From Bryum argenteum (taxonomy: Eukaryota; Streptophyta; Bryopsida; Bryales; Bryaceae), in the NCBI GenBank assembly GCA_037043015.1, contig CM073328.1, forward strand, positions 545,409-609,408: a stretch of DNA of 64,000 nucleotides. Reading direction: 5' to 3'. The position numbers and the translations under genes were made by a program. Numbering within the stretch: the stretch's first letter is position 1; the number at the start of each line of letters is the position of its first letter. Positions 24,460 through 36,299 of this stretch are shown here, in pieces. The notes beneath the pieces were generated by a model. The model searched no databases, was not told the DNA's origin, and saw only the letters and a list, made by a program, of their open reading frames with translations.

Positions 24460-25690
24460 GATGACTAACTACCGCTTAACTCAAGAATCACGCTAGAATG
24501 ATAAATACCTACACGATTTTACAGCAAAAAGCTCTCAGTGATCACTCTCCTGCTAAAAAAGTACATCCACCCAATGGTCCTCGTCATGGACGCTCATCAT
24601 TGAGCTCCTTCCAAGCTACGTGCAGCTTTTGATCTGTAATTGTACGGCACCGTCAGAGCAATCATGGACACGCTCGCACATTACCGACGCGACGCGTACC
24701 ATGGAAGCGATAACTGGAAACTAACTGTTAAGCTCCCTTGCCCGGGTAGTATTGCAAGTCAATACGGAAGCCCAGGGCGCCCAGAACTGGAAACCAACAA
24801 TCAATACAACAAGGTGACTGCAAAGTACCGATTTGGGTCAAACAAGGAGCGTATTTATGAGACTGAGGAGAGTTGCGGCGATCTGGTTTGTCTTTCAATA
24901 CCTTTCAAATTTTACTGGTCCACCCTAATCGGAACCGACCACTAGAAAGTTATCGCGGCAGCGGGACCCCACGATTGTTACAATGCCATGGTACCAGTGA
25001 AGGATTAATCGGACAGAGCAAGGAGTACGAACAAGGACAAGATTCCGCATCTTGCCTCGTACGATTGGGGTCCCCATCTGAATCTGAATCTTGAGCTAGG
25101 CTTGCCCGCCTGCCAGCTTGACGTTGACCTAACCACGTGGTCACGTGTCTGGAACGGATTCGATGGGTCTGTAGGAATTGACACGTGCTGGTGAATCTGG
25201 CCTTGCGCGGGCGTCGGTAACCGTGGATAAGGATGGTGACCGTGGATCCCGGCTACCTCGGCTCCTCGTTGCTGGGTGAGGACAGAGGTTTCACAGCGCA
25301 CGTCACCGGCCGACCAGTTCCTTTGAATTGGAGGGTATCGATGAACTTCATCCATTTTGCTGTCCCATACGACGAATGAAGAACTCCAGACCTTTTTTGA
25401 GGTCTCCGTACTAAGTTAGACAGTGGGCCGGGGGAAGCGGATTCCAGATCCCAGCGCGGCAACAGGGGAGCCCGGTAGGGCGACCCTATGGCCGGGTTGA
25501 GAGCCGGAATCCGCGTCCCCCAGCCCACCTCTGGCGTCAAGGGTCAGGAGGGCGGATTTTGCCTATCTCGAATGAAATTTCATGTGGATTCCTTTACATT
25601 GTTTCGCTCCCAAACTCAAAGGGAAACAAACATTAAAACCCCTTCTCATTGTAACAAACTTTCGGATTCCATTTTGAGCATTATATGGTG
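24460..25690. other. GC-rich gene-free region upstream of PHO1
   Basis: The stretch is more GC-rich than typical spacer here, and short frames exist on both strands (for example 24640-24945, 25253-25540 minus). None shows a domain, splice-supported continuation or family motif. It probably holds the PHO1 promoter and leader, including the G-box cluster. An unannotated non-coding transcript is possible. Confidence 0.4.
25134..25187. promoter_or_regulatory. cluster of three G-boxes upstream of PHO1
   Basis: CACGTG occurs at 25134-25139, 25142-25147 and 25182-25187, within 54 bp and about 680 bp before the PHO1 start codon. The first two lie almost head to tail. bZIP and bHLH factors bind such sites. 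No gene was recognised between here and PHO1, so the cluster most likely serves PHO1 or an unannotated transcript. Confidence 0.5.
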
Positions 25691-26139
25691 ATAAGTTTCT
25701 GAAATGGATTCACAGTCTCCACCTTTGTGAGGCTTTAATGAAAGATTAAGCATGGGTAGAAGTACTTGAGGTGAAGTAGTCAAAAGTGAGGTAGTGCTGA
25801 TAATGACTCACTAGACACAATCACCTGAAGGTACACACGATAATAGCTTCAAAGTTGGACAGCCCGATCGTCACTTTGAAGATCTAGTAAGCATGCTATT
25901 TAAGGTAGGCATCATGTAAACACCTACAAGTTCAACTTATAAAATTCATAGTAAACGTGTAGAGACTACACCCCAAGTCGACGAATCCACTTAGTGTGTT
26001 CCGTAGAGTCCCAAGTAGATGATTCTACTTTGTGTGTTGTAGTATTTCAATTACTTTGTCCATGCACAAAAATTGCTTGCGAAGTTACCTCCACTGCAAA
26101 GCTACCCTACTGAAGTTCGCACCATTCTTAAGCAGTAGT

Positions 26140-26260
26140 CATATCTTACTCAAATTCCGTCCAAATTGGGCATATGAGGTGTATTTTAACATCTACTCTT
26201 TTTGTAAATGCCAGAAAACATCTCATATGCTGAATTTGGACAAAATTTGAGTAAGATATG
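26140..26260. repeat. imperfect 121-bp palindrome
   Basis: CATATCTTACTCAAATT at the left end is repeated inverted at the right end, with arms of about 42 bp and a handful of mismatches around a loop of about 35 bp. It is probably a small foldback MITE; no target duplication was identified. Confidence 0.65.
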
Positions 26261-26399
26261 GCCATTAAAAAATATTTGTGATTGGTTGTTTTGTCCAGTT
26301 TTAGTGAAGTACCCAATCTGTGTAGACATTTAGCCCGACTCAAGCTAAACGGTCATTGAAGTGAGAATTTGAATATTCCCATTATAACTGAATACGTGT

Positions 26400-26800
26400 T
26401 TTACTATATATGGCAACATTGACACTGTGTCATTGTGGACAGAAAGTTCCTATCGTTTATGAATTTCCTGGCAAAGAAGCTTTTTGCAGTCGCAGTGCAT
26501 GCCAGACTGACTTTGTACACCGTAGCAGATTGCTGCTTGGAGATGATCACATCATTTGAGCATTTGAATCCCAAAGTGCTCGTTGCAAGTGTGGTCGATT
26601 GTCGGTAGGGTCAAAGTAATATCAATCGATAGAGGTGTGCAGCCTGGAGGGGTTGCAAGAGGAGGAGTATGAGATCGAGATCCATGTTATGACAGCCACC
26701 AATCTCTACAATTATCTTTGATTTGTCCTTCTCCGCCTGTGGGAGTGTGTATGTAGAGCCTGATTCACATCCTAGTGGCGGTCATTTGTTCTCTGCATGC
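26400..26800 (+). pseudogene. decayed copy of the 28.3-28.9 kb locus
   Basis: The sequence parallels 28290-28760: both have CACTGTGTCA, GTGTGGTCGATTGTCGG, GCAAGAGGAGG and GTGTGTATGTAGAGCCT-like words in the same order. Reading frames are destroyed, so this is the most degraded of three copies of an unrecognised membrane-protein gene; the intact one is at 30024-30599 on the other strand. Confidence 0.55.
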
Positions 26801-27145
26801 TACGGGTGAAGAAGTTACGACTCTTCAAAGTTTTTGCCTTTCATCCAGAATGTCCTTTTTCGACATCTTGAGCCTGTAAGGATTGATTGTTTTCAGTATA
26901 AAAACATCATCGCAAATCCAATTACAGAAGTACATGGATGAAAAATATTTATATTTGATACTTGTTGGAAGTCAGCGTATAAGCACACTTCTATGCAATA
27001 TATATATTTTTTTAATGTGACTTATAACAATAAAACACACTAGTTGTTTGCAAACCCGAACACAAAACATGCCTCTACTAAAATGCATGCCATACATTCA
27101 TATCATATTATATAAATCCCTTACTCTTATCACAAAACCTAGACT

Positions 27146-27360
27146 CACTACTAGAATTTGACTCCATCTGATATGTTTGTATTCTCATAAAAGCCACGTT
27201 TGAGGACTTGCTTAAACTACATTTCAACACGTTTCCGTTACAACATGATTTCAGAAGCTACATTTTAACAAAAACATGTTACAACGTACTATAAGCTACT
27301 CCCCAAATGTGGCTTTTATGAAAACAAAAGCGTAGCAAATGGGGTCAAATTCTAATAGTG
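27146..27360. mobile_element. CACTA (En/Spm) MITE, 215 bp
   Basis: The element begins CACTACTAGAATTTGACTCC and ends with the inverted counterpart finishing in TAGTG. The terminal repeats run for about 60 bp with mismatches. The flanks are a perfect 3-bp duplication, ACT, at 27143-27145 and 27361-27363. CACTA ends with 3-bp TSDs define this superfamily. There is no coding capacity. Confidence 0.88.
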
Positions 27361-28289
27361 ACTTGAATTGGAATACAACTCAATAAATTTTGCCAACAAC
27401 AAATTTTTTAAAAAAAATAGCTATGGCTGTTCAAAGTTTCACCTTGTCATCATGAATGTCATATTTTGATATTCAGTGCTTTCGAGTGTTAAATCCGACT
27501 TGAATGGTGCTATGAATCTTCAAAAAAAGACCCACACTTTGCACCTTTGGGAGGCCTCAACGAATGGTTGAGCATAAACATAAGTACAAAAAGTGGAGTG
27601 TTCAATTTTGATTCAATTTCAATGATGGCTCACTAGACTTAGAGGAATTTAATAACTTCAAAGTCATCCAAGTGAAGATTTTAGGGTGCCATATGAAGAC
27701 AATATATGTTTGTAACACTTACAAGTTCAATTCTAAGAACTCATAACATATTCTACAAGAGTTCCAAATCGATGATTCTACTTGATCTGATATAATATAT
27801 TAATATCCCAATTACTTTTTCCATGCACACAAAGAACTCATATACTTTCACTACCTTGAAAAAAGGAGAATGACCACTAACTTTGAGGTCCCCAAAGTAT
27901 GCTAATTTTCCATGGTGGATAATGTTTTCATGGTCTCTTTTATTATAGTTGAGTCGAAGCAAATTCCCCAACTCAACTACAATCGATGAGACCATGAGGC
28001 TCAAAAACCATTAATAGGGTAAAAGGGAAGGGTGAAAGAAAGTATGAGTGGGGTTTATATTAGAAAATTAAACATAAACATGTCCTGGTCTGAATCCACT
28101 TCACACTACACTACTGACCAAGCCACTCAAAAATCCAATTTGATTTATCATGGTCACAGTTTTTGATCAAAAACCATGACCATGAAAAGATTTTAATTTT
28201 CTTGGTCAAGGCTCTTTGTCCTTAGTGTAAAAGGAACCTGAGGCTTGCACCCTTATTGAGCAATCCACCTTAGCGACTGAAGCCATCGC

Positions 28290-28960
28290 CATACTTTACA
28301 TGGCAGAATTGGCACTGTGTCAACTGTCGGCAGAAAGTTACCATCGTACAGGAATTGGCTGGCAACAAAGCTTTCATGGGTCATTTGGTGCATATATACG
28401 TCATATGGCAACACTGCCGCTGTGTTAAATGCCGCCATGCGATGCATACTTGAGTAAGTTTGTTCACCGAAGCACATTGCTTGTTGAAAATGATCCAGTT
28501 TGAGCTGGCGAGGCCTTGAGTGCTCCTTGCAAGTGTGGTCGATTGTCGGAAGGGTCACAGTGGTATCAATAATGGAGATTCGCAGGCAGGGGCTGCAAGA
28601 GGAGGTGTATGAGATCCATAACCATGTCATAGAGGCCACCCATTTCTACGATTCATCCTTCTGGGTGGCTAGTGGTTGCCTCGGTATGTGTGTGGAGCCT
28701 CATTCAAATCCTGTTGGCGCTCCTCATTCTCTCGCATTTCCCCCGTTGTTCATCTTCATATTCGTATATGCGGTCTTTGCAGTTGTCTTTCTTTTCGTCA
28801 ACAGACTGTTCATACCCCTCTACGCTCTTGTTAATTGCTTGCGCAAGATCATTGTGGCTGCAGCTGCTTGGATATGGGATCTAATCAGATGGTTCCATGG
28901 CCACACACTGCTTGAGAGGGCTCCAGGTCAAAGTTTTGTTTCATTATATTTTCTCCAGAT
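28290..28960 (+). pseudogene. frameshifted paralog of the 30.0 kb membrane-protein gene
   Basis: The conceptual translation switches frame but follows the intact protein: a start-like segment, VCVWSLIQILLALLIL in one frame (compare VGVCVWSLMHIALAVYY), then a second-frame run of hydrophobic segments ending in IIVAAAAWIWDLIRW (compare GIVAALVWIWLVI) and AxGQ. Similarity fades afterwards. At least one frameshift separates the two parts. Confidence 0.6.
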
Positions 28961-29100
28961 CGAGGAGAACCGGGTGCCCGACAAAATCCTTTCTTTTTTA
29001 ACTTCTACTATGACGAAGTTCGTCGAGAACTTTGAGATTTGCTCTTCGTTGATCTCCCGAATGTCATCTATGCGATTGACAGCTCTTGTTGTCTTGTTAG

Positions 29101-30023
29101 GCATGTAGTCGTAGAGTCTTTGCCTTACTAGAGCTTGCAGTTCAAAATTTGTGGGAGGAGATCTTTCCATTGTACAGTACAATGCCATAGTGATCTAAGG
29201 AATATGTTGTATGACTACAATCTCTATATACAGGAACAATATCTTAATTTATAGAAGAATCCTATTGTTTGTTGAAGGCTAAAACAGTAGCAGTTTGTTT
29301 TTTGTAAACAAATATTTTGTTGGTAAGAAGAGAGGTGAGTAGTAGTTCGTTTCTTGTAAACAAATATTCTGTTGGTAAGAAGAGAGGTGTGAAGGATAAG
29401 TAACCAATACACCCGAGCCACTACCACAAATGTGCATTGACTAAGATGAGTTGTGTAAAGACCTTATTGATTTTTCTCTTCGGGACTAAGAAAACATATT
29501 TTCCATGAGCACATTCGTAGACACATGTAGCTCAAAAAACAGACAGAGATTAGCACCTATTTTTATTACCATGTCTATGATTGCATAAAAAAAATTGCAG
29601 ATTGTCACAACACAGTGATTGATTTTGAAATGATTGATTTTGAAAAGACTACGGTCAAAAAATCCCAATCATGTTGAGCTTGATTATTCCGGTTCACCTT
29701 CGTGATTCAAATGACTATGAATGATGTACAAATACACCAACACACCATTGGATGAATGCTTCAAATTTGGCATCAAAAACTTGGAACTATTCGTTTATCT
29801 AATGAAACTCACTTGTCGACACTGCACAGTTGACTGATTCCAATGAAAGCATGTACAGAGGGTTAAGTGATGATCTCCATCTCACTAATACGGCTCTTGA
29901 ACTATAGACACTACATAAACTATCTTACAGACGCTTCAAGTAAATTTACAAGCTTCTAATAAAAAACCGAAAATGGTGCTCTAAACAGTCGGAAGCTTGA
30001 AGTGATACAAGAAACTGTTACAG
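29101..30023. other. gene-free spacer with a short tandem duplication
   Basis: Two copies of a unit of about 52 bp (containing GTAAACAAATATT and GTTGGTAAGAAGAGAGGTG) lie around 29290-29392. No gene is seen. Confidence 0.55.
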
Positions 30024-30599
30024 TCACTGAGGCACAATCTCTTGGCACAAGTTTCCCAAGTGCTGTTTCCAGTACGTGGTCCATCTCGACGTCACATACT
30101 TGACGAACCTCATAGTGAAGATCTTTTGAGCGTAGGTTACAAGGATAGCCCAATATGCAAGACACTCCCAGATTGCGCCACTTACGGGCCGTGGAGGAAT
30201 TACTCCGCCTGCAGAAAGGATGTAGTCGCCGACGCCTTGCCCTGGTACCCTCCCAGGCATGGAGCAGCAACTGCAAGTGATGACAAGCCATATCCACACC
30301 AGCGCTGCAACGATGCCCTTGATCACGTAAAAGAGCACGAGCACGCCCGGGAGCATTGCCGTGTGCAATAGCGCCATGGCCAGAAGTACCACCAGCATGA
30401 AAATATCATACGCAATTGCGAGCAGGAGCACGACGATGCAAACCGTGACAAGCATGAGAGGGTAGTAGACCGCAAGCGCTATGTGCATGAGGCTCCACAC
30501 ACACACCCCTACTGGTCTTGGCAACCACTTGCTGTCTAGGAGGGAGGAACGAAGATAAGAGTAGAAAGTGACGGATTCTGCTGGCACGGTCCCCGCCAT
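30024..30599 (-). CDS. unrecognised small multi-span membrane protein
   Basis: A single uninterrupted frame encodes 191 aa from the ATG at 30597-30599. After a hydrophilic N-terminus with YSYLRSSLLDSKWLPRPVG, residues of about 31-105 are strongly hydrophobic and probably form three to four membrane helices, including MLVTVCIVVLLLAIAYDIFM and GIVAALVWIWLVITCSC. The C-terminal 70 residues are polar, with an aromatic patch. I do not recognise the family and give no function. Base composition is gene-like compared with its AT-rich surroundings, and two decayed relatives on the plus strand at 26.4 and 28.3 kb show that the sequence belongs to a duplicated family. A further 5' or 3' exon cannot be excluded. 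Confidence 0.55.
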   Translation of the reverse strand: MAGTVPAESVTFYSYLRSSLLDSKWLPRPVGVCVWSLMHIALAVYYPLMLVTVCIVVLLLAIAYDIFMLVVLLAMALLHTAMLPGVLVLFYVIKGIVAALVWIWLVITCSCCSMPGRVPGQGVGDYILSAGGVIPPRPVSGAIWECLAYWAILVTYAQKIFTMRFVKYVTSRWTTYWKQHLGNLCQEIVPQ

Positions 30600-30659
30600 C
30601 GATACTACGGTACTACTGAACAGCAGCTGTCTATACCGACACCTCGATGTGTGCTTCCG

Positions 30660-32270
30660 CAGAGCCTTAGAATTTAACCATCTTTAAGCATCAAGAGCTG
30701 ACAAGATGTGTTACTTCACACAACACGCTCAGTCATGGACAGCAGCTACAGCTAAATTTCGAGCAATCTCTATCGACAATTAATGGTGATCTCTCTTGCA
30801 TGGGTCGGTGAAAAGACATGCGAAGGCTTCTTTAGCTTAGAATCAGCTCATCTCCCACTTCAATCTACACATAAAATAAGATGTTGCTGACTTTGTCAGT
30901 TCCTCGAATCTCTATGAATGTTGACTTCCGGAGCCAGACGAAGGTGCTCAGCAGTTCTTCGTCATACTGTAGCCAAGAGACGCAATTAATAAACAACTAA
31001 CACCGGGTTTTCGTCTCGTTGAATCACACCACATGCCTGAGTAAGGCTCACGCAAAGAAGAATTCAAACTCCCACACGTCGGCCTAACACGATGCAATTG
31101 AACATTTTCTTTGCTCTCAATATTGTAAAGTAGAGTCCAACATAGAATGGCGATTCTGGTTTCCGAGTGGAAAAAAAACACAAGTCTGCCCACTTTGAAA
31201 ACCTTTAGAGAGAGATCAAATATTGGTATTTTACCTTGAAATTTTTACCATGAACGTGAAATAAAGTTGTTAGTATGTATGCCAAACTTCAAGGCCAAAT
31301 AATTCACAAAAAAAATCAAGAAGAATCGTAATTACATAATAGATAAATAGGAACCCATATGCATGATAGAATCCCTTTCTGAGTAGTTAGTATCATAAAC
31401 AAGAGAAACTAATACAAAGCTGAGCGCGACAAATTTTACAGAGGGAGATGACAAACTCCAACAACACCAAATTACAGAAGAAGTGCAATGTACATTTGAA
31501 TGTTGTTTAATTAAAAATTATAATTTTTCAAATTGGTACACCAAATCACTACCAATATAAGTACCTACACCATCACAAGGTGTACTAAAATGATGCCAAT
31601 TACGTCATGAAAAGGTTTTGTTGAAGTAAAGATGACAAATAATCTTTTATCCTAGTACTCGATCCACCCAAAACTGAACTTTCTACTTGGGTCCAATTAC
31701 GACCATGTTGGAGATCGATGATCTGCTCAGCAATGACAAAGTGGTGGACTTTCGGCACCGCCGCTGCTTCACGGTACAGGAACGCCAGCTTCACTGATCG
31801 GGATGCTCAGGTACAGCCGCTGATTCGCTGTACAGGAACGTCAGCGATCAGAATGCTCAGGTATTCTCATCACTGTACTGTTTTCACCGGGTTTGCTCTG
31901 AACACAATTGGCGACCTTGAACTTGAGATGATGATCTATTGAAGCTAAATGCATCACTCAATGCTAATTTGAAAGGATCCTCATGTGCTCTGCGTTACAA
32001 TTTTGTGCAGCACTCGTTGACAGCTACTCCTACCACGACATTCGCTTTGAGCTACTACTGTAAGACATGTTCCATTCTCTTTCACCACATACTCTGATCG
32101 AGGTCCAGGACTGATGAACTAGGAAAATGAGTCACCTGTGACAAGTTACCTCAGAAAACCCATAAATTAATCTCTATTCCGTGGCAAACTGGTCAAATTC
32201 ATAATACGCCCAATGATTAGATTCTGGATTCTAGTTGCTTTGGATATGGGGTTCCGTGTTGATGGAGTGC
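30660..32270. other. gene-free spacer
   Basis: AT-rich DNA with no supported gene. A short imperfect tandem repeat (GTACAGGAACG(C/T)CAGC and ATGCTCAGGTA words) lies at 31775-31865. Confidence 0.45.
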
Positions 32271-32281
32271 ATTGGAGTGAT

Positions 32282-32482
32282 CGGACAGGATCATTGACGT
32301 TCACCGAGAGCTTGATATTTTCAAGATGAGGAACTCAGAGCGTGACATTGTCGTTCTGGATTATTCCGCATTCAGAACACCTCCTTCCAAGTAGACGATT
32401 GGCGTGGTAGAGATCGCGAGGCCAGGTAAGGGTTGAGGTACCAAGCGAGTGCAGGTGCGGTGAACGTCAATGATCCTGTCCG
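32282..32482. repeat. 25-bp perfect inverted repeats bounding 201 bp
   Basis: CGGACAGGATCATTGACGTTCACCG (first 20 bases: CGGACAGGATCATTGACGTT) at 32282-32306 is exactly inverted at 32458-32482. The interior has no gene. This could be a small foldback element or a recent local inversion-duplication. Confidence 0.75.
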
Positions 32483-32598
32483 AACGGTGCGGAGGGTAGA
32501 GGTAGCAAAGTTCCCTGAGTTGGGAGTGCAGGTGCCGTGGCCCGCAGCAGCTCCGTTGGTGAACCCTCCGCACGGGTAGAGCTACCAAAGTACCCTAA

Positions 32599-33213
32599 GG
32601 GCCGGTTTACATTACGGTGGAGAAGTCCTCCTGTCCGGTCATGAAAAGAAGGGTCTTTGTCAATTGTGATTGCTCGAAAATGTAACTTCTGACCGGTGAG
32701 TGTTTAGACTACGGCCAAGAAGAAGACATTGGTGAAATATTTGGATGGATGAGAAGCTGAGGTGACAACCTCTGTGGCAAAGTTTTTAGAACTTGGGCTT
32801 CTTCAAAACAATAGTTTCATGTCCGGTTTCTTGAGGTCGGAGAAGAAACTACTCTTTCGGAGAAGCACAACTCAATTAAAATATGAAATATTTGAGGTGA
32901 ATCCGGAATGTAGATTATAATCATTCATGTCAAGAAGAGGAAATCTTGAAATCAGGGGCTATCAATACGTGAAAGCCCATTGATGAGCCATTTCCACTAT
33001 TACGCCCATTGACGTAAGGGCAAATATAGTATGAAGCACCCGGTTTAGCTATTTCAAAAGACCTTGTTCTATTGTGTACTCATACGAGTTTAATATTCAT
33101 TGATGAGAGGTACACCAGGCCCTTTAGTATTATTTTTATTTTTAACCAATCAAAACTTCACACCCTTTACAATCACTATTTTGTTGGAGAACTTTACGCT
33201 AATATCTATCCTA

Positions 33214-33262
<49 letters not shown>

Positions 33263-33493
33263 TGGCATTTACAAAAATAAAGTCCCTACCATGGCAAACC
33301 TTCACCATAAGGAAGTATTCTTCGACCTCTCATCTAAGTGTTTAGATTACAATTGGTCCAGACCTCTCAAGCAATATTTTAATATGCCCTTAATCCTCCT
33401 CCGTCACATCCACCACTTGCCACATATAGCCATGTTTTAAAAAAGCATTCTTGACCGACTGAAGGCCTTCTCCACCATAGTGTAAACGGGCCC
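32599..33493. mobile_element. PIF/Harbinger-like non-autonomous element, 895 bp
   Basis: The left end GGGCCGGTTTACATTACGGT and the complement of the right end, GGGCCCGTTTACACTATGGT, form TIRs of about 30 bp with a few mismatches. GGGCC...GTTTA ends resemble Harbinger elements. The flanking trinucleotides are TAA and TCA, an imperfect match to the TWA target. The interior is AT-rich with an (AT)n microsatellite at about 33220-33257 and no transposase. Confidence 0.65.
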
Positions 33494-34359
33494 TCACTTG
33501 CAAGTGCAAACACCGTGGCTCGCGGCACCCTACAGCAGCTGAGCATGTCGACCATCCGTTTTTAATTTTCAATTTCTTTCAGTTTTCTTTTTTCTATTTT
33601 ACAAACTTTTCACTTTATACACATGAAATATTTGTTTCTTTTATGATACCATAACTTCTACATTCACATGTTGTTATGATGAAATTTGGTGAATTGTATT
33701 CCAATTGAAGTTTAGTCTTTGCCATAGATTCAAAGGATTAGGATATAATAGAAAATAAGAATCCCTTCATAAAAAATTTGTAAGCAGATAGATTATGTAA
33801 TTTGCAAAACTTCTCCAAGATTGATGCTTATTTAATTATAAGCTTTGAAAACAAACATACAAGTTATGGGCAATTGAATCCATTGCTAAATATTTGGATA
33901 TACATCTCAAAACTAGTGAGTAAAATATTCAAAATAATCCCATAAAAAAGTGGGCATATCAAAAGGCACTTTGAACAAAACCCTTGTTCTTCGTAATACT
34001 CTCATTAGGAGATTTCCCTTGTAACTATGGATTATGGGGAAATCTACCACAAAATCCTTTTGGTTTGTTTTTTGATTGACTTTTTCAGTTTTCGTATTCA
34101 ATCATGAGTATTTATGTCAAACAATCCCCACCTCCCCAATAATATGAAAATAAATCTCCCTCCTCGTCGTGCTCTACCCTGGGAATTATTTTCACATTGC
34201 CCTCGTCGTAGGAGATTACCCTACACAAAAAGCCCAACCCGGAACTTCATAGGTGACGCCCTCCGGATCAATATCTGGAGTTTTCAATCCTAGTTTTGAA
34301 AGTAGCCTATTTGCGGTTCGATATCGGCGGGTATGAGCACGGATATCGTGAGCCGGGCA

Positions 34360-34367
34360 TATAAAAA
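34360..34367 (+). promoter_or_regulatory. TATA box of the TatC gene
   Basis: TATAAAAA lies in a GC-rich context about 170 bp before the TatC start codon. It would place transcription start near 34390, after the in-frame ATG at 34333, which supports 34537 as the translation start. Confidence 0.7.
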
Positions 34368-34536
34368 GGCGGTCCTGCCCGGGCAGCCTGAGCCATGGAG
34401 CGGGCAGGCAACGGGTGAGGAGAGGCCTTCCTTTCTTCCGCAAGGCGCTCCACCACAGAGACAGGCGTGGTTTGCACAAGTCGAAGTGCAGATTGCCACG
34501 AGCTCGGTGACCGATTTGCACTTCCGTTGGGTAGCT

Positions 34537-36228
34537 ATGGCGACCCTCAGGGTGTCCGGACTGGTGGCACCCGTCCTCTCACACCCCACAGCTCTCAAGA
34601 GAGCTGCAGTGGTGCGAATTCCGTCCGCATTGGGCACTACCTGCAGGGGTTTGGGGTTTGGGCGCCTGCACAGCTTCCGAGCTCGCCCTCCCCGCGCCGT
34701 GGAGGAGCGGAAACAAGAAGAACCCAAACCTCTCGAGGAGGAGGAGATTTTCCCCCAGCAGAATGGATTGTCCAATTGGCTCTACCCGCCCGAGGAGGAG
34801 CTCCCTGACGATAAGGAAATGACCATCTTCGACCATTTGGAGGAGCTTCGGGACCGGCTCTTTGTCTCTGTCGTTGCCGTTGGAATTGCCATAGTCGGTT
34901 GTTTTGTCTTCGCCAAGGATCTGATTGTGCTCCTTGAGAAGCCGGTTTACTCTCTGGGAGTTCGGTTTCTGGCGCTTTCTCCTGGCGAATATTTTTTCAC
35001 CACTCTCAAGGTAAAACTCATTTTTCGATTATACTCAATGGGAAGCTGACTCTCTCATGACTTACATTCATGAAGTTATCGCTTGATAGCAAAGTACCAT
35101 TTTCATGCGACCAGGGCAAAGAATACTCTGCAAACAAGAATTTTTGCGTCGTTTTTTGAACAATGCCAGATAACACCCTGTGGACAAGAGATAAGTTTGA
35201 GAATTAGGGTTGAAAACGATGATAATTCCGACAATTTTAACATATTTTTTGAGGCTAAGCTGAACCTGACTCTTGGAAGTCACGAACAACATCTATGAAC
35301 ACTCTACGGTGGGAGTAGATACTATGCAGAGAAAGTAGTAATGGCTAAGCTAAGCTTGTTTTATTTTGAGATCAGGAAGAATGTGAGTGCAGCAATCTTG
35401 ACTGAAGTGAATTGGCCGCTTGTGTGCAAGGTGTCAGGCTACTGTGGACTTCTTCTCGGCAGCCCCGTGATATTATACGAGATTATAGCGTTTGTTGTCC
35501 CGGGGTTAACTCGAAGTGAGAAGAGGTTACTGGGACCTGTCGTTTTCGGATCGTCGTTCTTGTTCTACACAGGTCTTGCATTCTCGTATGCAATCCTCAC
35601 CCCCGCAGCTCTGAATTTCTTCGTCAGCTACGCGGAAGGTGTGGTGGAATCGTTGTGGTCTATCGACCAATACTTTGAGTTTGTATTGGTGCTCATGTTC
35701 AGTACTGGACTCTCCTTCCAGGTCAGAACCACATCATTTTGCATCGCACTTCAAACTGCTCTGAATTCGTTTTTAGATAGAAGCATATCATATCACTCCA
35801 GCAAATTGACACATTGCACCGGCTTAGAACTACCATTAAGACGTAATTCTGGAGCGAAATAATATACTCAAACGAAAGCTCAATAACTCGAGGTGCATCT
35901 ACTTTGCATTACGCAAAGTATCAAGGATACTTCGTAATTCTCTTCTCATGCTCCAGAGTTTAATGAGGGTTTGATATTTGGGCTTGTTCAGGTGCCAGTG
36001 ATTCAACTGCTGCTCGGTCAGACAGGTCTGGTGACAGGGGATCAAATGCTTTCCGTCTGGAGATACGTGGTCGTAGGAGCCGTGATTGTGGCAGCCGTGT
36101 TGACTCCTTCCACGGATCCATTAACGCAATGTCTATTAGCGGGCCCATTGATCGGTCTATACATGGGAGGCGCATTTGGTGTGAAGTTGTTGGTAAATTC
36201 CAGGGAGCCTCTGGAGCTTGAAGACTAG
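34537..36228 (+). CDS. TATC: chloroplast Sec-independent translocase TatC (cpTatC), 3 exons
   Basis: Exons 34537-35010, 35431-35721 and 35992-36228 are all phase 0 (1002 nt, 333 aa), near the usual length of plant cpTatC. Residues 1 to about 55 are Arg/Ala/Ser-rich, a chloroplast transit peptide. An acidic stretch precedes the TatC core, which starts [20 protein letters not shown], the signature N-terminal motif with the conserved Glu that takes part in twin-arginine recognition. Six membrane helices follow, including [40 protein letters not shown] and [20 protein letters not shown] (the LTP..D motif). With Tha4 and Hcf106 it forms the thylakoid pathway for folded proteins. The TATA box at 34360 argues against the longer open frame from 34333. 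Confidence 0.95.
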
Positions 36229-36299
36229 AAAGAAGGAAGAAACTGTACTTATCACTTAGCCCTGGGGAGAAGATTCTACCCACACTGTAAGTTTAAAAT

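Larger units (their letters stand above)
25700..28250. other. repeat-rich gene-free DNA
   Basis: Apart from the palindrome, the decayed gene copy and the CACTA MITE listed separately, this holds AT-rich dispersed repeats. 26810-26880 resembles 47100-47180 (shared GAAGAAGTTA and TTTTTCGACAT words). The AATGCATGCCAT core occurs at 27083. Confidence 0.5.

Noticed and set aside
25253-25540. Minus-strand 95-codon frame in the GC-rich region upstream of PHO1
   Set aside because: No domain, several overlapping frames of similar size on both strands, and no splice evidence.
34333-34536. N-terminal extension of TatC from the upstream in-frame ATG
   Set aside because: The TATA box at 34360 lies after this ATG, and the shorter start gives a proper transit peptide.
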